19,743 nucleotides of DNA from Prevotellaceae bacterium. GTDB taxonomy: Bacteria > Bacteroidota > Bacteroidia > Bacteroidales > UBA932. The stretch covers positions 1 to 19,743 of the forward strand of contig JAITPP010000068.1 in NCBI GenBank assembly GCA_031289385.1, given 5' to 3'. Below, in pieces: positions 1 to 7,581 of this stretch (position 1 is its first letter; each line of letters opens with the position of its first letter). The position numbers were made by a program, and so were the translations under genes. The notes beneath the pieces were generated by a model, which worked only from the letters and a program-made list of their open reading frames with translations, searched no databases and was not told the DNA's origin.

Positions 1-237
1 CAAATGTTCGTTCTTTTTTTACTCTTATTTTTGTGAGTACCCTTAGTAGCATCAAATTTTTCTTAACATTTTTTCCCTTATTCCTGTATTAAAATATTGA
101 AAATAAGGGTAATTTGTGAATGGTTTTCTTTGCTACTAATGGAACTCCCAAAAATAAGGGTTAAAACAAATTTACAAATTTGGAACGAATATTTTTTAAT
201 TATTTTCAACAAAAATCGTAATTTGTAATTGTTTTTC

Positions 238-318
238 ATTTCTACATTTCTTAATTTCTACATTCCTACCATTTCTTAATTTCTACATTTCTACATTTCT
301 TAATTTCTACATTCTACA
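238..318. repeat. Tandem short-word array (TTAATTTCTACATT)
   Basis: The words TTTCTACA and TTTCTTAA alternate imperfectly for about 80 bp, with several near-identical copies of TTCTTAATTTCTACATT. Copies differ by one or two bases and by omission of a word. No coding potential is seen. It is one of several unrelated low-complexity arrays that occupy the gaps between genes in this window. Confidence 0.7.
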
Positions 319-385
319 AGCGGGTGAGCATTTGTAATTCTAAATACTTTTTGTTCTCCGCACTCTGTTTATTGGGTTTTTCACC

Positions 386-431
386 ATAGGGCGTTGCCCC
401 CATGCTAAAATAATTTGCCCTTTCAGGGTGC
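386..431. repeat. REP-like double hairpin block
   Basis: Two GC-rich mini-hairpins stand out from the AT-rich flanks. The first is GGGC-GTT-GCCC (389-399) and the second CCC-TTTCA-GGG (418-428), joined by an AT-rich linker. The organisation resembles short palindromic repeats that are common between genes in environmental Bacteroidota. That resemblance is from memory, not from a search. It could act as a transcript end or stability element for hutU. Confidence 0.5.
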
Positions 432-508
432 TTAATTCGTAATTGTTTTTTATCTGCGTAATCTGCGTGCCTAATATCTGTCTCGTAATTCGTAATTAAA
501 AAAAACGA

Positions 509-2515
509 CTACTGACTTACAACTACTTCTTCAATCAAATCATCATCGGCAATATTGGGCAGTGTTATTTGCAAGTTGGGGGTGCGTTGCATTTCGCGTT
601 TTATTGCAAACATTGCGCCTTCGTTACGCGCCCAGCTACGGCGTGCAATTCCGTTGTTTACGTCCCAGTGCAGCATCGATTTTATGCGTTGTTCGGCTTC
701 GTTGCTACCGTCAATCATCATTCCGAAACCGCCGTTTATAACTTCGCCCCAGCCTACGCCGCCGCCGTTGTGCAGCGATACCCATGTTGCTCCGCGAAAC
801 GAATCGCCAATAACATTTTGCACTGCCATATCGGCGCAATATTTTGAGCCATCGTAAATATTTGAGGTTTCGCGAAATGGCGAGTCTGTTCCCGATACAT
901 CGTGATGATCGCGTCCGAGAACAATGGGCGCGGAAATGCGTCCTTCGCGAATCGCCTTGTTCATTTCAAGAGCAATGCGGGTGCGTCCTTCGGAATCGGC
1001 ATAAAGTATGCGTGCCTGCGAGCCTACAACAAGATTGTTGCGTTGCGCCTCTTTTATCCAATGCAGATTATCGGCAAGTTGAGATTTAATTTCGGCGGGC
1101 GAATGGGCAAGCATATCTTCAAGAACTTTGGCGGCAATGGTGTCGGTTTCAGCCAAATCGTCGGGGCAATTTGATGTGCATACCCAGCGGTAAGGTCCAA
1201 ATCCGTAATCGAAAAAATATGGTCCTAAAATATCTTGAACGTAAGAATTATAAATAAAATCGCCGTTAGGTTTAAAAATATCGGCTTTTGCGCGTCCGCT
1301 TTCCAATAAAAAGGCGTTTCCGTAATCGAAAAAGTACATTCCGTTTTTTGTGAGCGTGTTGATTGCCGCTACTTGTCGGCGCAACGATTCTTGCACTGCC
1401 GATTTAAATTTTTCGGGATTTTCAGCCATCATTTTATTCGATTCTGCAAGCGAAAATCCTGCGGGATAATATCCTCCCGCCCAAGCATTGTGCAACGATG
1501 TTTGGTCTGAACCGATATTAATTTTAATTTCATCGTGAGCCAAGCGTTCCCAAAGTTCAACAACATTTCCCTGATATGCAATTGATACGGCTTGTTTGTC
1601 GGCAACCGCTTTGCGTATTCGCGAAATCAACAAATCCAAATTGTCGAAAACTTCGTTTACCCAGCCTTGTTCGTATCGTTTTTGCACTACTTTGGGATTT
1701 ATTTCGGCAATTACGCCAACAAGCCCCGCCACAACGGCAGCCTTAGCCTGCGCTCCCGACATTCCGCCCAAACCTGCCGAAACAAAAATTTTTCCGCGTA
1801 TATCTTCGTTGTCTTTGCAAATTCGCCGCGCTGCATTCATTACCGTAATTGTTGTTCCATGCACAATTCCCTGTGGTCCGATATACATAAACGAGCCGGC
1901 TGTCATTTGTCCGTATTGCGAAACTCCGAGAGCGTTAAATCGTTCCCAATGTTCGGGCGACGAGTAATTCGGTATTACCATTCCGTTGGTAACAACAACA
2001 CGCGGAGCATTTTTATGCGATGGAAACAATCCCATAGGATGCCCCGAATACAACACCAGAGTTTGCTCATCAGTCATAGTTGCAAGATATTTCATTGTAA
2101 GAAGATATTGCGCCCAGTTTTGAAAAATTGCGCCGTTGCCTCCGTATATAATAAGTTCGTGAGGATGTTGAGCCACAGCATTATCGAGGTTATTGCTGAG
2201 CATAAACATTATTGCCGCCGCTTGTACCGATTTGTGCGGAAAATCGTAAATACTTCGCGCCGAAATTTCGTAATCGGGGCGAAAACGATACATATAAATT
2301 CTGCCGTAACGTTGCAATTCTTCATAAAATTCTTTTGCAAGCACAGCGTGATGCTGAGGCTCGAAATACCGCAAAGCGTTGCGTATTGCCAACTTTTTCT
2401 CATCTTTTGTAAGAATATCTTTGCGTTTTGGAGCATGATTTATATTCTTGTCAAAAGGCTTATTAGCAGGTAATTCAGCAGGTATTCCTTGTAAAATAGT
2501 TTCTTTAAAATTCAT
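509..2515 (-). CDS. hutU: Urocanate hydratase (urocanase)
   Basis: This 668-residue protein converts urocanate to 4-imidazolone-5-propionate, the second step of histidine degradation, using tightly bound NAD+ in the cytoplasm. Family hallmarks are clear: YGGNGAIFQNW near 124-134, the NAD-binding glycine-rich SAGLGGMSGAQ near 246-256, GSDQTSLHN near 335-343, and the catalytic-region cysteine in GFGPYRWVC (Cys446). The C-terminal HNGGGVGWGE segment is also present. It is longer than the roughly 560-residue proteobacterial enzymes; the extra length is the form usual in Bacteroidota. The ATG at 2515 is supported by a -7 promoter element (TATCTTTG) about 20 bp upstream, giving a very short leader. 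No other hut genes are in the window, so it seems to be transcribed alone. Confidence 0.97.
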   Translation of the reverse strand: MNFKETILQGIPAELPANKPFDKNINHAPKRKDILTKDEKKLAIRNALRYFEPQHHAVLAKEFYEELQRYGRIYMYRFRPDYEISARSIYDFPHKSVQAAAIMFMLSNNLDNAVAQHPHELIIYGGNGAIFQNWAQYLLTMKYLATMTDEQTLVLYSGHPMGLFPSHKNAPRVVVTNGMVIPNYSSPEHWERFNALGVSQYGQMTAGSFMYIGPQGIVHGTTITVMNAARRICKDNEDIRGKIFVSAGLGGMSGAQAKAAVVAGLVGVIAEINPKVVQKRYEQGWVNEVFDNLDLLISRIRKAVADKQAVSIAYQGNVVELWERLAHDEIKINIGSDQTSLHNAWAGGYYPAGFSLAESNKMMAENPEKFKSAVQESLRRQVAAINTLTKNGMYFFDYGNAFLLESGRAKADIFKPNGDFIYNSYVQDILGPYFFDYGFGPYRWVCTSNCPDDLAETDTIAAKVLEDMLAHSPAEIKSQLADNLHWIKEAQRNNLVVGSQARILYADSEGRTRIALEMNKAIREGRISAPIVLGRDHHDVSGTDSPFRETSNIYDGSKYCADMAVQNVIGDSFRGATWVSLHNGGGVGWGEVINGGFGMMIDGSNEAEQRIKSMLHWDVNNGIARRSWARNEGAMFAIKREMQRTPNLQITLPNIADDDLIEEVVVSQ

Positions 2516-2535
2516 GGCTTTATTGATGTTTTTTA

Positions 2536-2543
2536 CAAAGATA
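2536..2543 (-). promoter_or_regulatory. Bacteroidota -7 promoter element for hutU
   Basis: TATCTTTG matches the TAnnTTTG -7 consensus exactly and lies 20 bp upstream of the hutU ATG. No good -33 TTTG is seen at the expected distance, so only the -7 half is supported. Confidence 0.55.
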
Positions 2544-2555
2544 GTAAAAAAATAA

Positions 2556-2690
2556 TGATTAGAGATTAATGATTAATTAAATTAATTTGATTAATGTGAT
2601 TAATGTGATAATAATGGTTAGCGGTTAGTGATTAATGGTTAATATGTTAATGGTTAATATGATAATTTGATTAATAAAATATATTGTTCA
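2556..2690. repeat. Array of GATTAATG / GGTTAATATG words
   Basis: Imperfect repeats of TTGATTAATGTGATTAATG, GGTTAGTGATTAATGG and GGTTAATATG fill most of the 250 bp gap between hutU and leuS. The variants look like stepwise slippage of 8-10 bp words. No frame, hairpin or terminator is evident. Confidence 0.65.
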
Positions 2691-2765
2691 TTTATAGAAT
2701 GAAAATAAATATTTCAAATATCAATATATCTTAACAATTAACTTGCTTAATTTTTAACCACAAAA

Positions 2766-5522
2766 TTATATCACAACATTAACAATCTTACCCACAACAA
2801 CAATAACTTTTTTAGGCGGTTTGCCGTCGAGCCATTTTTGGGCGGTGGTGTCGGATAGAATTGCGGCTTCAATTTGCTTTGCATCCATTGCCAGCGGAAG
2901 TTCTTTTTTGAATCGCACTTTTCCGTTGAACGATACGGGATATTCAAACGTGTTTTCAATCAAAAAGGCTTCGTTGTATTTTGGAAATTCGGCATCGCAT
3001 ACGCTTGTTGTATGTCCCAGCAAATGCCATATTTCTTCTGTAATATGCGGCGCAAAAGGCGAAAGCAGCGTTACAAGCGGCTCAAGAATTTCGCGTTTAT
3101 TGCATTTTAGCGTAAACAGTTCGTTCACACAAATCATAAATGCCGAAACTGATGTGTTAAACGAAAAGTTTTCAATATCGGATTGTACTTTTTTTATGGT
3201 TTTGTGCAGACATTTTATTTCTTGTTGATTTGCCTGTTCGTTGGTGATATTGAAATTGCCGTCTTTATCGAAAAACAAACTCCAGAATTTGCGCAAAAAG
3301 CGATGAACGCCGTCAATTCCGTTTGTATCCCAAGGTTTTGACTGTTCTATTGGTCCCAAAAACATTTCGTACATTCGCAAAGTGTCTGCGCCGTAACTTT
3401 CTACAATCACATCGGGATTTACTACGTTGTACATTGATTTGCTCATCTTTTCAACAGCATATCCGCAAATATATTTTCCGTCTTCGAGTATAAATTCCGC
3501 ATTTTTGAAATCGGGCATCCAATTTTTAAATTTTTCTGTATCCAAAATATCATTTTTTACGATATTAACATCAACATGAATTTCAGTTGTTTCATAGTTA
3601 TCTTTCAATCCTAACGAAACATATTTGTTTGTGCCTTTTACGCGATATACAAAATTGCTGCGTCCCTGTATCATTCCTTGATTTATCAGTTTTTTGAAAG
3701 GTTCATCTTCGATAATCAAATCTAAATCGAATAAAAATTTATTCCAAAAACGGCTATAAATCAAATGTCCTGTGGCGTGTTCCGTTCCGCCTACATATAA
3801 ATCGACGTTGCGCCAGTATTTATTTGCTTGGGCTGAAACGAGAGCCGTGTTGTTGTGCGCATCCATATATCGCAAATAGTATGCCGACGAGCCTGCAAAT
3901 CCGGGCATTGTGTTAAGTTCCAAAGGATAGCCGTCGTCGGTTTGCCAGTTTTTTGCGCGTCCCAGAGGTGGCTCGCCGTTTTCGGTTGGCAAAAATTTAT
4001 CTATTTCGGGAAGTTCAAGCGGAAGTTTTTCTTCGTCGAGGACGTATGGCGTTTCTTCTTTGTAATAAACAGGAAAAGGCTCGCCCCAATATCGCTGCCG
4101 ACTGAAAATCGCATCTCGCAAACGATAATTTATTTTTCGTTGTCCGATATTTTTTTCTTCTATATATTTTTTTGTTGTTTCGATGGCTTGCTTTACGGTA
4201 AGTCCATTTAGAAATCCTGAATTTATCATAATTCCGTCTTTGGCATCAAAACTTTCGTTGCTCACATCGCAGCCTTCGATAAGAGGAATTACGGGCAAAC
4301 CGAAATGTTTTGCAAAAGCATAATCGCGGCTGTCGTGCGCGGGAACTGCCATAATCGAGCCTGTGCCGTATCCCGAAAGTACATAATCGCTAATCCATAC
4401 GGGAATTTTTTCGCCGTTTACGGGATTTATTGCATACGCGCCTGTGAAAACTCCTGTAACGCTTCTGTCGGCAATGCGTTCGCGCTCGGTACGGCGTTTG
4501 GTGCGTTCAATATATTCGGTAACTTCTTGTTTCTGTTCTGTTTTTGTTAGTTTTTCTACATATTCGCTTTCGGGCGCAAGCACCATAAATGTTACGCCAA
4601 AAATTGTATCGGCGCGGGTGGTAAAAACTGTAATTTCGATATCCGAATCGGCAATTTTGAATTTAACTTCTGCGCCTTCGCTGCGTCCTATCCAGTTGCG
4701 TTGAGTTTCTTTAAGACTTTCACTCCAATCAAGTTTTTCCAAATCGGCAAGCAAACGATGTGCATACGCCGAAACGCGCAAATTCCACTGCCGCATTACT
4801 TTTTGTTCGACAGGATATCCGCCGCGAATTGACAAGCCTTCGCTCACTTCGTCGTTTGCAAGAACAGTGCCGAGTGCCGAACACCAATTAACCATTGTGT
4901 CGGCTAAATATGCTATGCGATAATTCAAAAGAATTTCCTGCTGCTCTTTTTCGGTTTTCGAGTTCCATTCGGCGGCTGTGAAATGCAGCGGTTTGTTGCA
5001 AGCCAAATCTAAATCTTTTGTTCCCTGTTGCGAAAAAACTTCAACAAGTTCGCTAATCGGACGCGCTTGCTGCGCCTGATTGCAATAATACGAGTTAAAC
5101 ATTTGTATGAAAGCCCATTGTGTCCATTTATAATATTCGGGATTGCAGGTGCGCACTTCTCTGTCCCAATCGAAACAAAATCCGATTTTATCTAATTGAC
5201 GGCGATAACGGTTTATATTTGTTTCGGTTGTTATTGCAGGATGCTGTCCTGTTTGTATTGCATATTGTTCGGCAGGTAATCCGTAAGCATCGTAGCCCAT
5301 TGGATGCAAAACATTGAATCCGCACAAGCGTTTATATCTGCTGAAAATATCCGAAGCAATATATCCCAGCGGATGTCCAACATGCAACCCTGCGCCCGAA
5401 GGATAAGGAAACATATCAAGAACATAAAATTTTGGTTTACTGTTTATTACAATCTTATAGATTTTGTTTTCAGCCCAATATTTTTGCCATTTTTGTTCGA
5501 TTTCGCGAAAATTATATTCCAT
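2766..5522 (-). CDS. leuS: Leucyl-tRNA synthetase
   Basis: This 918-residue class I aminoacyl-tRNA synthetase charges tRNA-Leu in the cytoplasm. The ATP-binding HIGH-type motif is HVGH (47-50) and the second signature is KMSKS (692-696). Between them lie the WCSALGTVLANDEV segment, the editing (CP1) domain with TTRADTIFGVTF, and GTGSIMAVPAHDSRD, which carries the conserved aspartate of the editing pocket. The C-terminal anticodon-binding helical domain and the final short C-terminal domain are complete. The length is slightly above the E. coli enzyme (about 860), as is normal in Bacteroidota. The ATG at 5522 fits a TATCTTTG -7 element about 31 bp upstream. It appears monocistronic and intact. 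Confidence 0.98.
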   Translation of the reverse strand: MEYNFREIEQKWQKYWAENKIYKIVINSKPKFYVLDMFPYPSGAGLHVGHPLGYIASDIFSRYKRLCGFNVLHPMGYDAYGLPAEQYAIQTGQHPAITTETNINRYRRQLDKIGFCFDWDREVRTCNPEYYKWTQWAFIQMFNSYYCNQAQQARPISELVEVFSQQGTKDLDLACNKPLHFTAAEWNSKTEKEQQEILLNYRIAYLADTMVNWCSALGTVLANDEVSEGLSIRGGYPVEQKVMRQWNLRVSAYAHRLLADLEKLDWSESLKETQRNWIGRSEGAEVKFKIADSDIEITVFTTRADTIFGVTFMVLAPESEYVEKLTKTEQKQEVTEYIERTKRRTERERIADRSVTGVFTGAYAINPVNGEKIPVWISDYVLSGYGTGSIMAVPAHDSRDYAFAKHFGLPVIPLIEGCDVSNESFDAKDGIMINSGFLNGLTVKQAIETTKKYIEEKNIGQRKINYRLRDAIFSRQRYWGEPFPVYYKEETPYVLDEEKLPLELPEIDKFLPTENGEPPLGRAKNWQTDDGYPLELNTMPGFAGSSAYYLRYMDAHNNTALVSAQANKYWRNVDLYVGGTEHATGHLIYSRFWNKFLFDLDLIIEDEPFKKLINQGMIQGRSNFVYRVKGTNKYVSLGLKDNYETTEIHVDVNIVKNDILDTEKFKNWMPDFKNAEFILEDGKYICGYAVEKMSKSMYNVVNPDVIVESYGADTLRMYEMFLGPIEQSKPWDTNGIDGVHRFLRKFWSLFFDKDGNFNITNEQANQQEIKCLHKTIKKVQSDIENFSFNTSVSAFMICVNELFTLKCNKREILEPLVTLLSPFAPHITEEIWHLLGHTTSVCDAEFPKYNEAFLIENTFEYPVSFNGKVRFKKELPLAMDAKQIEAAILSDTTAQKWLDGKPPKKVIVVVGKIVNVVI

Positions 5523-5553
5523 ATTTATACGTTGTTATTTAATAAAATTCGCG

Positions 5554-5561
5554 CAAAGATA
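5554..5561 (-). promoter_or_regulatory. Bacteroidota -7 promoter element for leuS
   Basis: TATCTTTG is an exact TAnnTTTG match 31 bp upstream of the leuS start. The -33 region falls in a repeat array and has no clear TTTG. Confidence 0.5.
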
Positions 5562-5570
5562 TGAAAAATA

Positions 5571-5730
5571 GTTGTAAGTTGTAAGTGATAAGTCGTAAGT
5601 CGTTGGTATTTAGTCATTAGTCGTTAGTTAAAAGTTAATTGTGATTGCTAAAAATGCAATTTTTTTATATCAAAATCTTCACAATTAACTTCTCTAACTT
5701 CTTAACTTCTCTTAACTTCTTAACTTCTTC
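5571..5730. repeat. Two short-word arrays between leuS and the MFS gene
   Basis: At 5571-5632 the words GTAAGTTGTAAGTGATAAGTC and TAGTCATTAGTCGTTAG vary stepwise. At 5684-5730 the words TTAACTTCTCTAACTTC are repeated. A shorter version of the second array (AATTAACTTCCCTAACTTC) recurs near 19457-19476. No gene is visible in this gap of about 210 bp. Confidence 0.6.
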
Positions 5731-5732
5731 CG

Positions 5733-7100
5733 TTATTTTTTAACACGAAACGACGATGCATAAGTTCCAACAATACATAATACCGCGCAAATTGTGAATG
5801 TGATATGAAAACTTTTCATAAAATCGGTGTGCAGTTCGGGCATTATTACTTTGTTTCCTAATGTCAGTGATATTGCCATTGTTGCAATTCCCATGCTGAA
5901 TGCTTGTCCTGTAAGGCGCATCGTTCCCATTGTTGCCGATGCTTGTCCGTAATATTTTTTATCAACCGAACTCATTATTATGTTTGAGTTTGGCGATGAA
6001 AAAAGTCCGAATCCAAATCCCAGCAAAAACAGCAGCGCAACAATGAAAAGCATTGATGTGGTTGTGCTAACAAAAATCAATCCTGCCAAGCCTGCAACAA
6101 TAATTCCCATTCCCAGCGTTGCAAGAGTCGATGGATTGTGTTTGTCCGACAATCGTCCTGCATAAAGTGATATTACGCATTGAACGCAAGCCTGAACGAT
6201 AAGAACCAATCCTGCATCTTGCGGCGAAAATCCGCGAATATATTGCAAATACAGACTAAGCATAAATGCAACTGCCGACGTGCAGGCATAATTTATAAGA
6301 GCCGAAAGGCATGATAATCCGAAAACTTTATTTCCCGAAAAAATGCGAACGTTAAAAACAGGTTGTGCGTATCGTAATTCGTATAATACGAAAAGAATAA
6401 AGCAAATAATTCCTGCCGCTAAAACTATGAATCCGAAAGGCTCGGACAGTTTTGAAAATCCGAATATAAGTCCGAATAATCCTAATGCGTAAATCGTCGA
6501 GCCGAGATAATCGAAATGTTCGCCTTTTGATTCTATCCATTCTTGTTTTAATATTACTGTTGAGGATATTGCGATAATAAACCCCAAAAATCCTACAATA
6601 TAAAAAAGGCTTTGCCATCCGAAATTGTGAGTAATTATTCCGCCCAAAAATGGTCCCGATGCCAAAGCAAAATATACAACCGCCGTATTTATTCCTATTG
6701 CTTTTCCTCTGTGCTGAGGCGGAAAAACAGAAACAAGAATTGCCATGCTCGTTCCGAACATCATTGCGCATCCTAATCCCGATAATGCTCGCATCGCAAT
6801 AAGCATTGTTGCCGACGACGATAATCCGCATAAAAACGTGGAAATACCGAAGACTGCAAGTCCCGAAATAAATATTTTTTTGCGTCCCCATAAATCGGCT
6901 AAACGAGCAAAAGGCACTTGAAAAATTGCTGTTGTGATAAGGTAAATTGTGGCTATCCAACTTTGCGATACTGCTCCCATCGAAAACGCTTTGCCTATTT
7001 GCGGCAGCGACAGATTTATTGCCGAGCCCATAAACGGAACAAGAAATGATGCCAAACAAAGTATCAAAAGAGCCGAGTTTTTATTAATCTTTTTTTGCAT
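5733..7100 (-). CDS. MFS transporter, DHA2-like drug/H+ antiporter
   Basis: This 455-residue inner-membrane protein has roughly 12-14 hydrophobic segments. The N-terminal half carries the major facilitator motif A (ARLADLWGRKK, about 65-75) between the second and third helices and the antiporter motif C (GPFLGG, 149-154) in the fifth helix. Motif C marks drug:proton antiporters, and the overall pattern fits the DHA2/EmrB-QacA group, though the length is at the short end. The substrate cannot be told from sequence. A run of lysines at the N-terminus (MQKKINK) precedes the first helix. It is encoded downstream of rny in the same direction but 481 bp away, so co-transcription is doubtful. No clear promoter was found immediately upstream. 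Confidence 0.9.
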   Translation of the reverse strand: MQKKINKNSALLILCLASFLVPFMGSAINLSLPQIGKAFSMGAVSQSWIATIYLITTAIFQVPFARLADLWGRKKIFISGLAVFGISTFLCGLSSSATMLIAMRALSGLGCAMMFGTSMAILVSVFPPQHRGKAIGINTAVVYFALASGPFLGGIITHNFGWQSLFYIVGFLGFIIAISSTVILKQEWIESKGEHFDYLGSTIYALGLFGLIFGFSKLSEPFGFIVLAAGIICFILFVLYELRYAQPVFNVRIFSGNKVFGLSCLSALINYACTSAVAFMLSLYLQYIRGFSPQDAGLVLIVQACVQCVISLYAGRLSDKHNPSTLATLGMGIIVAGLAGLIFVSTTTSMLFIVALLFLLGFGFGLFSSPNSNIIMSSVDKKYYGQASATMGTMRLTGQAFSMGIATMAISLTLGNKVIMPELHTDFMKSFHITFTICAVLCIVGTYASSFRVKK

Positions 7101-7103
7101 AAT

Positions 7104-7262
7104 CTTTTATTTTTGTTTAATTGTTTAATTGTTTAGTTGTTGATTTGTTTTTTGTTTAATTGCTGATTTGTTTAATTGTTGATTTGCTTTTGTTTAATTG
7201 TTGATTTGTTTAATTGTTGATTTGTTTAATTGTTGATTTGTTGATTTGTTTTTGTTTAATTG
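7104..7262. repeat. TTTAATTGTTGATTTG array, 16 bp period
   Basis: The 16-bp unit TTTAATTGTTGATTTG is repeated about seven times with deletions and T-tract expansions. The period is not a multiple of three and no frame is preserved. It directly abuts the MFS start codon, so the MFS transcript leader would contain it if transcription starts further upstream. Confidence 0.75.
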
Positions 7263-7267
7263 AAAAA

Positions 7268-7309
7268 GCACGCAGATTACGCAGATGATACGGATTTACG
7301 CAGATTTTC
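7268..7309 (+). repeat. ACGCAGATT word cluster
   Basis: Three near-copies of the 9-bp word ACGCAGATT and one degenerate copy are present. The first 19 bases (7268-7286) are identical to the reverse complement of 452-470 at the other end of the window. A degenerate relative on the minus strand lies at 13446-13474. These are dispersed copies of one intergenic family. Confidence 0.7.
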
Positions 7310-7323
7310 TTTGATTTTCTAAT

Positions 7324-7422
7324 CTTTATAAACTTGACAAACTTTAAAAACTTTATGAACTTTATGAACTTTATAAACTTTATAAACTTTACGAACTTTA
7401 TAAACTTTAAAAACTTTCTAAC
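7324..7422 (+). repeat. 9-bp tandem array, unit CTTTATRAA
   Basis: Eleven consecutive 9-bp units run without a phase break. Most are CTTTATAAA or CTTTATGAA, with variants CTTGACAAA, CTTTAAAAA, CTTTACGAA and CTTTCTAAC. The same unit family forms the array at 14922-15047 in front of fusA2. Variation is confined to a few unit positions, as expected for duplication within the array. Confidence 0.85.
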
Positions 7423-7442
7423 TTCTATGTTCTGAATGATAA

Positions 7443-7528
7443 AATCTGTCTAAAAAGTTTTTATCGTTGCAATTACAAAATATAAATTTGTTGTATTTGA
7501 TTTGATATTTTTACTTTTTAGACAGATT
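7443..7528. repeat. 86 bp element with perfect 16 bp terminal inverted repeats
   Basis: The arms 7443-7458 and 7513-7528 are perfect 16-bp inverted copies (AATCTGTCTAAAAAGT) around a 54-bp AT-rich core with no coding capacity. The size and ends look like a miniature transposable element; a target-site duplication is not evident. It lies 54 bp downstream of the rny stop, so a transcript could fold it into a hairpin that ends or stabilises rny mRNA. Confidence 0.6.
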
Positions 7529-7581
7529 ATTTTGATTTGTTATGCCTGAACAAAGTGTTTTTTTGAATGTCGTTGATAGCG

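Larger units (their letters stand above)
1..508. other. Intergenic region with repeats, no gene seen
   Basis: I see no convincing coding frame here. The stretch holds a tandem array built from TTTCTTAATTTCTACA-like words (about 238-318), a hairpin block (386-431), and two repeat words that recur elsewhere in the window. One is ACGCAGATT (minus strand, 452-470) and the other AATTACGA (minus strand, 483-497). The region lies downstream of hutU, so the words may form the 3' untranslated part of that transcript. I see no clear intrinsic terminator for hutU. Confidence 0.7.
7101..7581. other. Gene-free gap packed with four repeat structures
   Basis: Between the MFS start and the rny stop there is no coding frame. 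In order it holds a 16-bp-period array (7104-7262), an ACGCAGATT word cluster (7268-7309), a 9-bp-period array (7324-7422) and a long inverted repeat (7443-7528). Each is described separately. Confidence 0.75.

Noticed and set aside
1592..2473. 293-codon plus-strand frame
   Set aside because: It lies wholly antisense to hutU, which has full family motifs; it is a shadow frame with no domain.
6352..7059. 235-codon minus-strand frame inside the MFS gene
   Set aside because: Same strand, different frame; the MFS frame has motif A, motif C and membrane helices, while this one has no recognisable features.
7104..7422. Possible CRISPR array
   Set aside because: Repeats are only 9-16 bp, directly adjacent, with no unique spacers and no cas genes nearby.
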